Counted from the stretch's first letter, positions 8,630 through 17,422 are shown. The stretch is 37,376 bases of DNA from Lachnospiraceae bacterium (GCA_018365895.1 JAGZJD010000024.1:1-37376); one strand, 5' to 3'. Notes: generated by a model not told the origin, from the sequence alone. A program made the numbers and translations.

Positions 8630-9233
8630 ATCCTGCCCCTGCCTTTACCTTCTCTTTTGTTTTAATTAAAAAATAACCTTTTTGCATTGCCTGTCCATAT
8701 TTTGAAAAACTGTTCCTATCTATGCGAGGAATAATCTCTTCTATGCTTGTTTTATATTTCCGAAATATGTTTTCTGCACTTTTTAAATCCAGAAGTTCCT
8801 GTTTCAAGCAGTCTATCTCCTCCAGGTATTTCGTTAAAAGCGCCGGAGTTACTTCATAAATTTCATATAGCCTTGCAACTAAAGGATATATAATCATGAC
8901 CCGTATGAAATTTTCACGTTCTGCCGACGATTCCCACTGATTATATTCCAATATCCCACATATTCCTATTGGTATATCATTAATCACAATCTCTGAATCC
9001 CATACATCATGTCCCCAGATTTCAATGGTTCCATTGCTTCTGACCACAAATTTATCCAGAAGTGTTTTCCGAATCTGTGTTATAGAATCCTCTCCCTTTT
9101 CAAAGACCTCATCCGGCAAAGCCAGCAATACCGTTGCCCAAAATATCTTTTCATCAAATTTTTTTAACGATTCCACACCTCGCCATTTGATACTGCATAG
9201 CAAAATAATTACGTTGTTCAATGCGCTCAGCAT
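8610..9233 (-). CDS. Unrecognised 207-aa protein of the defence-like operon
   Basis: I do not recognise this protein. The ATG at 9233 is preferred because GGGAGGTG lies about 8 nt upstream; an ATG at 9281 in the same frame overlaps the PRTase gene and lacks a site. Visible features: a short hydrophobic start, a middle segment rich in aromatic residues (GTIEIWGHDVWDSEIVINDI), then helices with YPLVARLYEIYEVTPALL, and a charged helical C-terminus with a probable coiled coil (EEIDCLKQELLDLKSAENIF). No membrane helix is clear. It begins 19 bp after the PRTase stop and overlaps the HD/ATPase start by 20 bp, so it is translated with them. Its place between the PRTase and HD/ATPase suggests an adaptor, but nothing in the sequence proves that. 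Confidence 0.8.
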   Translation of the reverse strand: MLSALNNVIILLCSIKWRGVESLKKFDEKIFWATVLLALPDEVFEKGEDSITQIRKTLLDKFVVRSNGTIEIWGHDVWDSEIVINDIPIGICGILEYNQWESSAERENFIRVMIIYPLVARLYEIYEVTPALLTKYLEEIDCLKQELLDLKSAENIFRKYKTSIEEIIPRIDRNSFSKYGQAMQKGYFLIKTKEKVKAGAGYEREKT

Positions 9234-9252
9234 TTTCCAACACCTCCCGGGT

Positions 9253-11175
9253 TTATTGCAGCCACTGCTCCACATTTTCAAATGATTCTTTTATAATCAG
9301 CCGCTCTCCTAGCTTCATTGTCTGATCATCATAGGAATCCAGTAAATGTATCTTATTTTGAATCTGTTCATGAGGATCACTTAAATGAAGAAGATACTGC
9401 TTATAAAAGGCAAAATCATTTTCACTTACCAACCCCGGTATATAGTTCTCTTTTTTTAAAAAGACCTCGGCTTTTTGTAATATATCATGTATAGTCTCTT
9501 TGTACAAATCATCTCCTTTTATGAGAAAAAGAGCATAAGCATAAACATATACCCATATAAAGTTACGCGGAAAAAAAACCTCGCTGTTCTCTCCTTTTCG
9601 AAATCCCCTATACACCACTTTTTCCCCGTTATCCAGGATAATCTCATTACCAAGACGGCTGTCTTCTGTTAATCTGAAAATGGCTTTCGTAATACAGTTT
9701 TTTCTCTGGCTTTTGCTTTCAAAAATATAGCTACTGTCAACTTCTTTTTCTATTGTCTCTATTGTTAAAACAAGATCTCGGATTTCGTGCGCATCTCTTT
9801 GCATATTTATCATACGAAACTGAATGTAATTTTCTATCTCTTTTTCTGTTGCTTTCTTTAAGTCCCCACGTTCTCTTTCTGCCAGGTTTATTGGATCCAC
9901 CCTGCGTGTTTTATTACATAATAACAGCCTGTTTCTGTAATCTACACTTTTATAAGTATCCCATATTTTACTAACCGTAGCTATAAAGGACAAGGTTGTA
10001 TTTTCTTCCATTATTTTTTTGTCAAAAGAGAGTATTTTTTCAGTTTTTTTCTGCACATGCTCCTGAAAAAGACATCCTATATACATACTTATAAAATAAA
10101 TATTCGCCCGGGTAAGCGCTCTTCCGAAATTATGGCTTTCTTCTATTTTTTTCAAAACAGTATGTTCCAGATCCATATCTTCTTCCGGAAGCGAGAGGAG
10201 CATATTATCATAATACTCCGTACCCTCGAACAAACACTTGAAACACTGCCATACATCTTCATAATAAAAAGAACGCACGATTGCATAGGGAATAAATACC
10301 GCATATACATTCGTACTGTCGTTTCTGTATTTACATTTTACCACAAAATCAAAAAATGAATGCTCAAATCGTTCATCCAGCAAATTATCATTTAACCTGA
10401 AAAAACCATTATAAGAATTGGTTTTTAAATAATCCGCATTTTCGCTAAATACAAATTCCCATTCTCCTGTTCTTCTACAAAGATTTTCCCATTGCTCTTT
10501 TGAAAAAACAATCTCCTTTTTTCCCGATTCTTTTCCCTTTTCATATACAAACATCGGCAGATCCATGACAAATGGCATGAGAGCATCCTGAATCCAGTTC
10601 ATCTCCATTGTCGATATTTGAGCAGCCTCATCTGCCGTATAAATTCTTTTCCACTGAACCAATTCCTGAAAATCATTATAAACAGTTTCTGCTTCCTGTA
10701 TGGTTCTTTTTTGGGTCAAATGTTCATGACGCACTACTCTTCCGTATTCTAAGTACTTTCTTCCATCAGACACATTTTCTTCTATTTTTCTTAAATACTC
10801 CGTAGTAACGGCATACACACAAGGATAAACCTTCTTTGCACCATTTTTCAGAAACAGCGCATAATAAAAAAACATCGTGTTGCCATTATTAATTGTATCA
10901 TCAAACACTATTACATACTTATCTTTTATGCATGAAAAATCAGAATCTTTCATAACAAGGCGGTCGCTTATTACCGTTATTTTTATACTTATTTCATCCA
11001 GTTTTTTTCGAATTCTTTCCTCTAAATATTTATATACCCAATACCCTTTTCTTGTAACTAATACAAGAATTAAATCTTTATGATGTTCTTCGTGATATTC
11101 ATCTATTATTTCAACCAGATAATTTATTATTTCTTCCTGGAGAAATTCTGTATTATTTTTTATTTTCAAGCTCAT
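9253..11175 (-). CDS. Phosphoribosyltransferase-domain protein heading the defence-like operon
   Basis: 640 aa, ATG with AGGAGGA 7 nt upstream. Residues ~1-130 form a type I PRTase-like fold: LILVLVTRKGYWVYKYLEE (first loop) and YVIVFDDTINNGNT near residues 88-101, the PRPP-binding loop with its two acidic residues and small-residue turn. The other ~500 residues have no motif I can name; they contain an aromatic strand-rich part (FFDFVVKCKYRNDSTNVYAVF) and helices. This is much longer than purine-salvage PRTases (170-240 aa), so a metabolic role is unlikely. I recall a Pfam family of conflict-system PRTases (PRTase-CE) associated with HD and ATPase partners; assignment not checked. It is the first gene after the operon promoter. 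It could make or sense a PRPP-derived nucleotide; this is inference. Confidence 0.75.
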   Translation of the reverse strand: MSLKIKNNTEFLQEEIINYLVEIIDEYHEEHHKDLILVLVTRKGYWVYKYLEERIRKKLDEISIKITVISDRLVMKDSDFSCIKDKYVIVFDDTINNGNTMFFYYALFLKNGAKKVYPCVYAVTTEYLRKIEENVSDGRKYLEYGRVVRHEHLTQKRTIQEAETVYNDFQELVQWKRIYTADEAAQISTMEMNWIQDALMPFVMDLPMFVYEKGKESGKKEIVFSKEQWENLCRRTGEWEFVFSENADYLKTNSYNGFFRLNDNLLDERFEHSFFDFVVKCKYRNDSTNVYAVFIPYAIVRSFYYEDVWQCFKCLFEGTEYYDNMLLSLPEEDMDLEHTVLKKIEESHNFGRALTRANIYFISMYIGCLFQEHVQKKTEKILSFDKKIMEENTTLSFIATVSKIWDTYKSVDYRNRLLLCNKTRRVDPINLAERERGDLKKATEKEIENYIQFRMINMQRDAHEIRDLVLTIETIEKEVDSSYIFESKSQRKNCITKAIFRLTEDSRLGNEIILDNGEKVVYRGFRKGENSEVFFPRNFIWVYVYAYALFLIKGDDLYKETIHDILQKAEVFLKKENYIPGLVSENDFAFYKQYLLHLSDPHEQIQNKIHLLDSYDDQTMKLGERLIIKESFENVEQWLQ

Positions 11176-11282
11176 TTACAATTCCTCCTGGAAATTCCAA
11201 TGCTGGATCACTGTCTTCTTCACGCATAATGTTTACCGCCTTTTCAAGGTCCATTCATATATTATATGCCATTATAATTATA

Positions 11283-11311
11283 GTTATACTACGATTTGTT
11301 CTCGAATGCAA
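11283..11311 (-). promoter_or_regulatory. Promoter of the PRTase-HD/ATPase-SLATT operon
   Basis: On the minus strand TTGCAT (11311-11306) is followed after exactly 17 bp by TATAAC (11288-11283), close to the sigma-A consensus. Transcription would start near 11276 and give a leader of about 100 nt before the PRTase ATG at 11175. It is the only good promoter I find for the whole operon. Confidence 0.6.
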
Positions 11312-11314
11312 TAG

Positions 11315-11336
11315 ATTGTATTAAATCGAATACAAT
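11315..11336. promoter_or_regulatory. Inverted repeat next to the -35 box, likely operator
   Basis: ATTGTATT (11315-11322) and AATACAAT (11329-11336) are perfect 8-bp arms separated by AAATCG. The site ends 4 bp from the -35 box of the operon promoter, a usual place for a repressor or activator dimer. No regulator gene is in the operon part seen here. Confidence 0.5.
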
Positions 11337-11401
11337 TTTAATGATATGATGTGTGTGTCAAATCGTTGGTTGGCAGTCCTTAATCATGTCATCTCATTCA
11401 C

Positions 11402-11751
11402 TCAGACATAGTAAATACCGGAATAATCAACAGGGATTGTTCCTTTTTTGTTTTTTGAAAGATCTTCTGCCTTGGTCAGAAAAACTTCCGGCAGAAATCC
11501 GCAAAGCTTAAATACTGGCGGCGGCAAAGCAGCCGCCTAAAAATGTCAAGGTACTCTCTATTTTGCGTTTACCTCTGCACTAATTTCCAATGCTTCTTCT
11601 TGTGTACGGGATCAGCGGAACTTCTCATGAGCACACCCCCATAAATCGAATAGAGTAAAATGCTCGCATCTGTCATTTCTAGCACGAGAAGATCAAGTGA
11701 AATGCTTGCATTCTCTAATGTTATTATGGAATAATTTTTAGGGCAACACAA
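11402..11751 (-). pseudogene. Frame-broken coding remnant between the two operons (unidentified)
   Basis: Three short minus-strand open stretches in different frames look more protein-like than chance. One is 11569-11751 (TTG start, ...ASILLYSIYGGVLMRSSADP...). In another frame an overlapping piece near 11550-11600 reads TQEEALEISAEVNAK and then stops. A third at 11402-11536 reads PPVFKLCGFLPEVFLTKAED and goes on to GTIPVDYSGIYYV and a stop. Frame changes would be needed to join them, and none has a proper start with a ribosome site. I cannot assign a family. A real small gene at 11569-11751 is a less likely alternative. Confidence 0.3.
11517..11537. terminator. GC-rich hairpin without a proper T-tract (weak terminator candidate)
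   Basis: GGCGGC (11517-11522) can pair with GCCGCC (11532-11537). Downstream on the minus strand only AGTATTT follows and on the plus strand TAAAAAT, so termination is doubtful. It is the only hairpin of note between the end of the capsule operon (11825) and the next promoter. The rest of 11176-11824 outside the promoter, the inverted repeat and the coding remnants shows nothing recognisable. Confidence 0.3.
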
Positions 11752-11824
11752 TCCGTCGAATTATTTTGCGCTTACTTTGCTAATTTTCATGAGTTTTATG
11801 GTTTGATGTATAACGGATTTTTGT

Positions 11825-12472
11825 TTAGTTGTATCTACAACCAGAAGTTAACAACTCATCCAATTTTTTCTCATCTATGTCACTCTTAAAGATTGATATA
11901 TTATTTTGAATTATTTCTTTTGGAAAATCCCACCATTTGAGACTTAGCATTTTTTTTATCATACTACTATCAAATCTATACTTTATTACTTTTGCAGGAT
12001 TACCTGCAACAATAGCATATGGTGGAACATCTTTTGTCACAACACTTCCCGCACCAATTACCGCACCATCTCCTATCGTTATTCCTTGTAATATGCAAGA
12101 ATTCATACCAATCCATACATCATTTCCAATACATATCTGCTTGATTTCTATATCTGTCTTTTCTGAAACAATTCCGAAGGACGGAAGATGGGTGAAAGGA
12201 TGGGGTGTTATAGCATTGTAGTTATGTCCCCCCCCAGAAATAGAAACATTCCACGAAATCGAGCAAAACTTCCCTACAGAAGTGTGTTTTATAACTGTAT
12301 TCATTCCAGTATAAGAATAAGCACCAATCTTCGAGTTTATTATCATATTTGAGCGATTAATCTGTACATTATCTTCTATCAATGAATCCTGTATAAATGA
12401 ATTTTCTCCAACTATAATATTTTTACCCAATTTACAATTCAATACTTTCGCGCTTTCGTATATCCTATTCAT
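11825..12472 (-). CDS. CatB-like hexapeptide-repeat O-acetyltransferase
   Basis: 215 aa. Left-handed beta-helix acyltransferase of the xenobiotic/CatB type: many isoleucine-rich hexapeptide repeats from residue 10 on ([20 protein letters not shown]), the [13 protein letters not shown] loop with the catalytic-type His, then [41 protein letters not shown] and [10 protein letters not shown]. It would transfer an acetyl (or other acyl) group from CoA to a sugar of the capsule precursor. The ATG follows AGGGGTAAATA and overlaps the upstream reductase gene by 8 bp. It is the last gene of the capsule operon. The acceptor sugar cannot be read from sequence. Confidence 0.88.
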   Translation of the reverse strand: MNRIYESAKVLNCKLGKNIIVGENSFIQDSLIEDNVQINRSNMIINSKIGAYSYTGMNTVIKHTSVGKFCSISWNVSISGGGHNYNAITPHPFTHLPSFGIVSEKTDIEIKQICIGNDVWIGMNSCILQGITIGDGAVIGAGSVVTKDVPPYAIVAGNPAKVIKYRFDSSMIKKMLSLKWWDFPKEIIQNNISIFKSDIDEKKLDELLTSGCRYN

Positions 12473-13403
12473 TATTTACCCCTAAATATTGTTGCTCACG
12501 AATTTTTATTAACAAATATAGTGTTCTAATCATTGGCGTTGGTATTCCATGCTTTTCCGCCAATTTAATCAAATCACCAGCTAAATATTCGTTTTCTGTT
12601 CTTCTATTATTTATAATATCCTCTAGCATTGAAGTTTTTTTACTTCCTTTATAGCTGACATAGTAATTAATTACGTCATCAATATCTTTTTTTATCAAAT
12701 CAACATTCTCATACTGTGCTACTAAAAGGAATTCGCGCATGGCTTGATTGCACAGCTCTTGTATTTCCGAACTTATTTTAAAAAAACTATAATCAGCTAA
12801 AGTTAGTGCGGTAATTGAATTACCTGCTACGTTCAGCATCCATTTTTTCCAGACCATTTTCTTGATATTATCTTCCCAAATAATATTTATACCTGCATTT
12901 TCAAGCATATAAAAACAAGATTTAGCAATATCTTTCATGTCATGCTGAGTTTTCCCAATATGCATTACACCAGTATTCGTGTAACTGATATTACTGCCAT
13001 GTATTTGCGTATTAGGTCCTTGGACATATCCCCTAAGAACCACATTATCTTTAAAGTTCTCACAAAAAAAATCATAAGAGTATATCCCGTTTTGAAGCGG
13101 TAAAATCACTGTTTTTTTTCCAACTATATTTTTGAAGTCTTGCAATGATTCTTTTAAACTATAATTCTTTATACAAACAATTAATAAATCTAAGTCACAT
13201 ACCAGTTCTTCCCTTAAGCTCACAATATTTGGAGAAAAACATTTGTTATTTATTACTATTTTTTTTCTTTGTAGTTTTTCCTTACGTTCATCATTAGCAA
13301 TCAAATAAAAATTGTCTGTATAATACTTATACAAAATATTTGCAATTGGAGCCCCAATCACACCCAAACCGATTAATCCAATTTTGTAATTTTCATTATC
13401 CAT
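12465..13403 (-). CDS. Ketopantoate-reductase-like (ApbA/PanE family) NAD(P)H dehydrogenase
   Basis: 312 aa. N-terminal Rossmann fold with [19 protein letters not shown] at residues 7-25, then [16 protein letters not shown] and VILPLQNGI, typical of 2-dehydropantoate 2-reductase relatives; the C-terminal helical domain has [18 protein letters not shown] with the Lys-Asn pair of the active site. The full domain length is present. A vitamin role (panE) is possible in principle. Its place between an ATP-grasp enzyme and an acetyltransferase in a capsule operon, with overlaps on both sides, points instead to reduction of a 2-keto acid used to decorate the polysaccharide. That substrate is inference. 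Confidence 0.8.
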   Translation of the reverse strand: MDNENYKIGLIGLGVIGAPIANILYKYYTDNFYLIANDERKEKLQRKKIVINNKCFSPNIVSLREELVCDLDLLIVCIKNYSLKESLQDFKNIVGKKTVILPLQNGIYSYDFFCENFKDNVVLRGYVQGPNTQIHGSNISYTNTGVMHIGKTQHDMKDIAKSCFYMLENAGINIIWEDNIKKMVWKKWMLNVAGNSITALTLADYSFFKISSEIQELCNQAMREFLLVAQYENVDLIKKDIDDVINYYVSYKGSKKTSMLEDIINNRRTENEYLAGDLIKLAEKHGIPTPMIRTLYLLIKIREQQYLGVNNE

Positions 13404-14650
13404 TAATAGTACCTTTCTATTATAGATGTATCAAATTGACCGATAAGCATATTATTTCCATCGGTATCAATTACTTTTAATGTAGAATAAATAGAGTTAA
13501 TTGTACTTATTAACTCTGTTTTTGTTCTTGATACTATAAAAAATCTACAAACAATCTGCTTTAATGTGCCGTATCCATCAACTATATCTCCAGCATCATA
13601 GCTTGGATTTACTGAGACAACATCCGACATTTTTTCGATTTCTTCCAATCCTTCAATTTTTTCGATTCTTCCTGTCTTGACCAATGGAGATAACTTACAA
13701 CAAATTTCCTTATGCTTTGGGTTAGTTTTTTTCTCTAAATCATCATTAGCAACCTTGCCATAGAGGGCTAAATTGATATACATTTCCTTAGCATCTATGC
13801 CAGAAACTTTGGAAAGAATCATATGTTCCTGAGCACCATTTAATCTATATCCGGGTTCATAAGTTCTAACAATTCCTTTTTCATCAACAAAACACTGGAA
13901 AAATATTGATCCATTATTTAAACCAATACCTCTAATCATTTCTTTAACATACTGATCTGAGTGTTTAAGATATGAATCAATATGGCGAGATGGAAATATA
14001 TAAGATGTAGGTAATTGCACCTTATCTTTCTGCTTATATGTGTATCTGTCACACATACCAACCAAAATTGGATTTCCATCCTGCATAACATAATAAGAAA
14101 TGACTTCATCCCCTTTCATATACCGTTCAATAAGATATTTTTTATTAGCAGAAAACTGGAGAGCATATTCAATTCCCTTTTTTAACTCATTTTCGTTTTG
14201 ACATATCGTGATACCCTTGGAACTGCAACTATCAACTGGTTTAACAATTACTGGATACTCAATAAACTCCTTATTTTCTAGAGTATACTCTTCTATCGTA
14301 GGCACTCCATACTCTCTGCATTTCTTTTTGAAAAAATCCTTATTTACCATAATATTAAATTTATCCGGTGTGGAATAACATGGCATATTTAACCTTTTAC
14401 ACAATTCACAATAAGAAGGTAGTAATGCCTCTGCCACACCAACAAGAATTCCATCAACCGATTCCTTACGAGCAAACTCTTCTAAGGCATCAATATCAAC
14501 AGCGTTAATATTAATCGCCATATCTGCATATTTTTTTGCAAATGCGTTAGGATTATTGTCCGTAACAATTGTGTACAACCCCATCTGTTTTGCTTTCTTT
14601 ACTAAACTAACAGTTTCTGGATTTGCACCAAGTATCAATACCTTTTTCAT
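13403..14650 (-). CDS. ATP-grasp ligase
   Basis: 415 aa. Layout of carbamoyl-phosphate-synthase-L/PurK-type ATP-grasp enzymes: an N-terminal nucleotide fold (KVLILGANPETVSLVKKAK), then VDGILVGVAEALLPSYCEL, the ATP-binding strands FIEYPVIVKPVDSCSSKGI near residue 140 with the glycine/serine loop, KKYLIERYMKGDEVISYYV, and YEPGYRLNGAQEHMIL with the Arg-x-Asn-type magnesium site. Such enzymes join a carboxylate to an amine or similar nucleophile through an acyl phosphate. The stop overlaps the start of the reductase. Together with the DegT aminotransferase and the reductase it may attach an amino acid or hydroxy acid to an amino sugar; this is inference. Ribosome site GGAGG lies upstream of the ATG. 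Confidence 0.85.
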   Translation of the reverse strand: MKKVLILGANPETVSLVKKAKQMGLYTIVTDNNPNAFAKKYADMAININAVDIDALEEFARKESVDGILVGVAEALLPSYCELCKRLNMPCYSTPDKFNIMVNKDFFKKKCREYGVPTIEEYTLENKEFIEYPVIVKPVDSCSSKGITICQNENELKKGIEYALQFSANKKYLIERYMKGDEVISYYVMQDGNPILVGMCDRYTYKQKDKVQLPTSYIFPSRHIDSYLKHSDQYVKEMIRGIGLNNGSIFFQCFVDEKGIVRTYEPGYRLNGAQEHMILSKVSGIDAKEMYINLALYGKVANDDLEKKTNPKHKEICCKLSPLVKTGRIEKIEGLEEIEKMSDVVSVNPSYDAGDIVDGYGTLKQIVCRFFIVSRTKTELISTINSIYSTLKVIDTDGNNMLIGQFDTSIIERYY

Positions 14651-14662
14651 CTCATACCTCCA

Positions 14663-15766
14663 TCACTCTAAAATCACATCACAGATTCTATTTACATCAT
14701 TCAAACTCAACTCAGCGTAAAGTGGAAGTGTAAGCACCCTCAATGCTATATGCTGGGCAACTGGAGTTTTCTCTGTACTAGCAGTCGGATAATTACGATA
14801 ACATTCAAAGCTATTCGTTAAAGGATAGAAGTACTTTCTCGTACCAATACCGACCTCAGCTAGCTTCTCGAAGACTTCATTTCTCGTATATTTAAATCCA
14901 TCAAAAACTACAGGAAAGTACGCATAATTACTTTCAGTATTTTTCTGAATCGTGTTCAACTTAATACCTTCTATGCCATCTAATCTTCTTATATAATGTT
15001 CAACTACTTTTTTTCTCTTAAGTATTTCTTCATCTAGATGTCTCATATTGCATAGCCCCATCGCAGCCTGGAATTCATTCATCTTAGCATTACCGCCAAC
15101 AAACTGTACTGACTCCGGTCCATGGATGCCAAAATTCTTCATATCATCCAAGAGCTGAACCCACGCATCATTTTTAAAGCATACACATCCACCCTCGATG
15201 GTATTAAATACTTTTGTTGCATGGAAACTAAACATGGAAGCATCACCAAAACAAGCCGATGACTTGCCTTTATATTTCACTGCAAAAGCATGCGCGGCAT
15301 CATATACAACTTTCAGTCCATATTTCTTTGCAATACGATTAATTTCTTCCACATCACACATATTACCATATACATGTACTGGAACAATAGCAACGGTGTT
15401 ATCTGTAATCAGTTTTTCAAGCTTCTGCGTATCAATTGTGTAATCATCTTCTTTTATGTCGCAGAAAACCGGTACCAAACCATTTCTGACAATAGCGTGT
15501 GTTGTAGATGCAAATGTAAATGGAGTTGTAATAACTTCGCCACCCTTGGGCAGATTTAGTGCAGCAATCACATTTTCTAAAGCAAGATGCCCATTCGTAT
15601 ATAATGTAACATGAGGAATACCAAGATAGTTTTCCAGTTCTTTCTGCAACTCCTTATGTTTTATTCCCATATTGGTAAGCCAGTGACTATCCCAAATATC
15701 CTTAATTTCTTCACAATACTCTTCAAAAGAAGGCATCGATGATCTTGTGACCAGTATATTACTCAT
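14663..15766 (-). CDS. DegT/DnrJ/EryC1/StrS-family aminotransferase
   Basis: 367 aa, the usual length. PLP-dependent sugar aminotransferase: LTNMGIKHKELQKELENYLG near the start, TTPFTFASTTHAIVRNGL, VYDAAHAFAVKYKG with the PLP-binding Asp, and SFHATKVFNTIEGG holding the catalytic lysine near residue 185. These enzymes transfer an amino group from glutamate to a keto-sugar nucleotide. No matching 4,6-dehydratase gene is in the window, so the keto sugar must come from a gene elsewhere in the genome. Ribosome site GAGAGGAG precedes the ATG. It lies 12 bp upstream of the ATP-grasp gene. Confidence 0.92.
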   Translation of the reverse strand: MSNILVTRSSMPSFEEYCEEIKDIWDSHWLTNMGIKHKELQKELENYLGIPHVTLYTNGHLALENVIAALNLPKGGEVITTPFTFASTTHAIVRNGLVPVFCDIKEDDYTIDTQKLEKLITDNTVAIVPVHVYGNMCDVEEINRIAKKYGLKVVYDAAHAFAVKYKGKSSACFGDASMFSFHATKVFNTIEGGCVCFKNDAWVQLLDDMKNFGIHGPESVQFVGGNAKMNEFQAAMGLCNMRHLDEEILKRKKVVEHYIRRLDGIEGIKLNTIQKNTESNYAYFPVVFDGFKYTRNEVFEKLAEVGIGTRKYFYPLTNSFECYRNYPTASTEKTPVAQHIALRVLTLPLYAELSLNDVNRICDVILE

Positions 15767-15791
15767 AACCTTTCTCCTCTCGTTTACTTAA

Positions 15792-17222
15792 TTACTTCTT
15801 TTTTAGTACACTTTTTACCATGTTCCATAAATATTCAAAGGATTCCACTTTAAAGATAACAGATAAACCAACGTAAATTAACACTCCCAGCGTAATTTGA
15901 AAAACGAGCGTTACAAGATCAGGTAATGCTAATAACCGTATTGTCGAAATTACAATTCCCATAAAAAGTGACAAGAGAATTCCTGGAAAGATATCAATTA
16001 CCTGCTCTTTAAGACTATACCCTAAAAGGATTTTATTTGGCCATGAATTTATAATCATACTGGTAACCGTACTAACAAGCAAGCTATATGCCATCACCAT
16101 AGTACCAAAACGCATAGTAGAAATAAGTAGAATCATACCAATTATTTTCTTTGCAATCTCCAATTTCAAAAAATAGTCGCTTCTCCCCATTGCATTGATG
16201 GCATTTAGATTTGCTGTATGAATTGGCCAGAACATATACGTAATACAGAAAATCTGTAAGTATGGTACACACGGCAACCATTTTTCAGTCAAAATCAATC
16301 TCACAACTGGTGTTGCACAAAACACAAGCCCCATCATCAAAGGTGCCATAATATATGTACTTGTCTTGATTGCCCTCCTCGTCATATTCTTCACACATTC
16401 TCGGTCGTCCTGCGCATTTGAAAGAGTCGGGAGGAGAACGCTATCAATCGAGTTATTTATATTTGTAACTATAAGTTTAGGAAATTTATCTCCTTGATTA
16501 TAATATGCTAAATCCGCAGAAGAATAAAACTTGCCAATTATCAAGTTTCTAAGATTGTTATATACTGTATCTATCAAAGATGAAGCTAACAATTTCCACC
16601 CAAACGAGAATAACACTTTTAGTCGTTTCCAAGAAAACATTTTCTTAGGGCGCCATTTTACTGTTATCCAAAGTATTAATGTATCAATTGCAGTATTAGA
16701 TAACTGCTGCGCGATAATTGCCCAAACTCCAAATCCTGCATATGCAAGACCAATACCAAAAAAAGCTGAAAAAATCGTTCCTCCTAATGTTGAAAAGAAA
16801 AATCGTTTAAAAAGCATATTTCTTGACACATAAGATTGTTGGATTCCTTTAACACCAGAAATCAAAATTGTAACACTAATCACACGGATAACGGGAATGA
16901 GTGATATATCGTCATAGAAGCTTGCAATTATAGGAGCTGTCACAAATATACCTATGTAGAGGACAATACACACTACAAAATTGAAATAAAACACGGAAGA
17001 GAAATCTAAATCATCCGCATTCTTTTTTTGAATCAAAGCAGTACCCAATCCACTATCTACAAACACTTGTAAAATAGTTGTGAAAACTGTTACAAGTGCA
17101 ATCGTTCCATAATCTTCGGGCGTAAGAAGTCGCGCCAAGATAATTGAAACAATAAATGTAACCAGTTGTGCACCACATCGTTCAGCAAAACGCCAAATGA
17201 AATTTGATATCGTTTTTTTCAT
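15792..17222 (-). CDS. Wzx-type polysaccharide flippase (MOP family)
   Basis: 476 aa from the ATG at 17222, which has AAAAGG 8 nt upstream; the frame continues 12 codons further to a TTG that lacks a site. Strongly hydrophobic with about 12-14 membrane helices. The N-terminus has FAERCGAQLVTFIVSIILARLLTPEDYG, typical of polysaccharide export flippases (PF01943/PF13440). It would turn undecaprenyl-diphosphate-linked repeat units to the outer face of the membrane, where the Wzy-type polymerase encoded at 22451-23551 acts. Confidence 0.92.
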   Translation of the reverse strand: MKKTISNFIWRFAERCGAQLVTFIVSIILARLLTPEDYGTIALVTVFTTILQVFVDSGLGTALIQKKNADDLDFSSVFYFNFVVCIVLYIGIFVTAPIIASFYDDISLIPVIRVISVTILISGVKGIQQSYVSRNMLFKRFFFSTLGGTIFSAFFGIGLAYAGFGVWAIIAQQLSNTAIDTLILWITVKWRPKKMFSWKRLKVLFSFGWKLLASSLIDTVYNNLRNLIIGKFYSSADLAYYNQGDKFPKLIVTNINNSIDSVLLPTLSNAQDDRECVKNMTRRAIKTSTYIMAPLMMGLVFCATPVVRLILTEKWLPCVPYLQIFCITYMFWPIHTANLNAINAMGRSDYFLKLEIAKKIIGMILLISTMRFGTMVMAYSLLVSTVTSMIINSWPNKILLGYSLKEQVIDIFPGILLSLFMGIVISTIRLLALPDLVTLVFQITLGVLIYVGLSVIFKVESFEYLWNMVKSVLKKK

Positions 17223-17422
17223 TTTTATATCCTTTTCCTTCATTTTGTTCTGACACAAAATATTTCCCTGATTCTATTTTCTTTATCATTTTTCCTCTAA
17301 AGAACTCGAAACATCCAAATCGCAGAGAAATGATCGGGTTACCCACTTTGCTGGACAACCGTATTTTATATGCACAGTTCTCCTTTTCAAGCGCCAATAA
17401 GTGTGACTTCAATTAGATAATC

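Noticed and set aside
4538..11175. CBASS or related cyclic-nucleotide system
   Set aside because: SLATT effectors occur in such systems, but there is no cyclase (CD-NTase) with a GS-x-D-x-D motif in the window; the sensor genes are HD/GHKL ATPases.
11569..11751. Genuine 60-aa gene
   Set aside because: Starts at a TTG without a ribosome site and its 3' part appears to shift frame; treated as part of a decayed gene.
12465..13403. Pantothenate-pathway panE
   Set aside because: No other coenzyme A gene is nearby and the gene overlaps capsule genes on both sides, so a polysaccharide role is more likely, though not proved.
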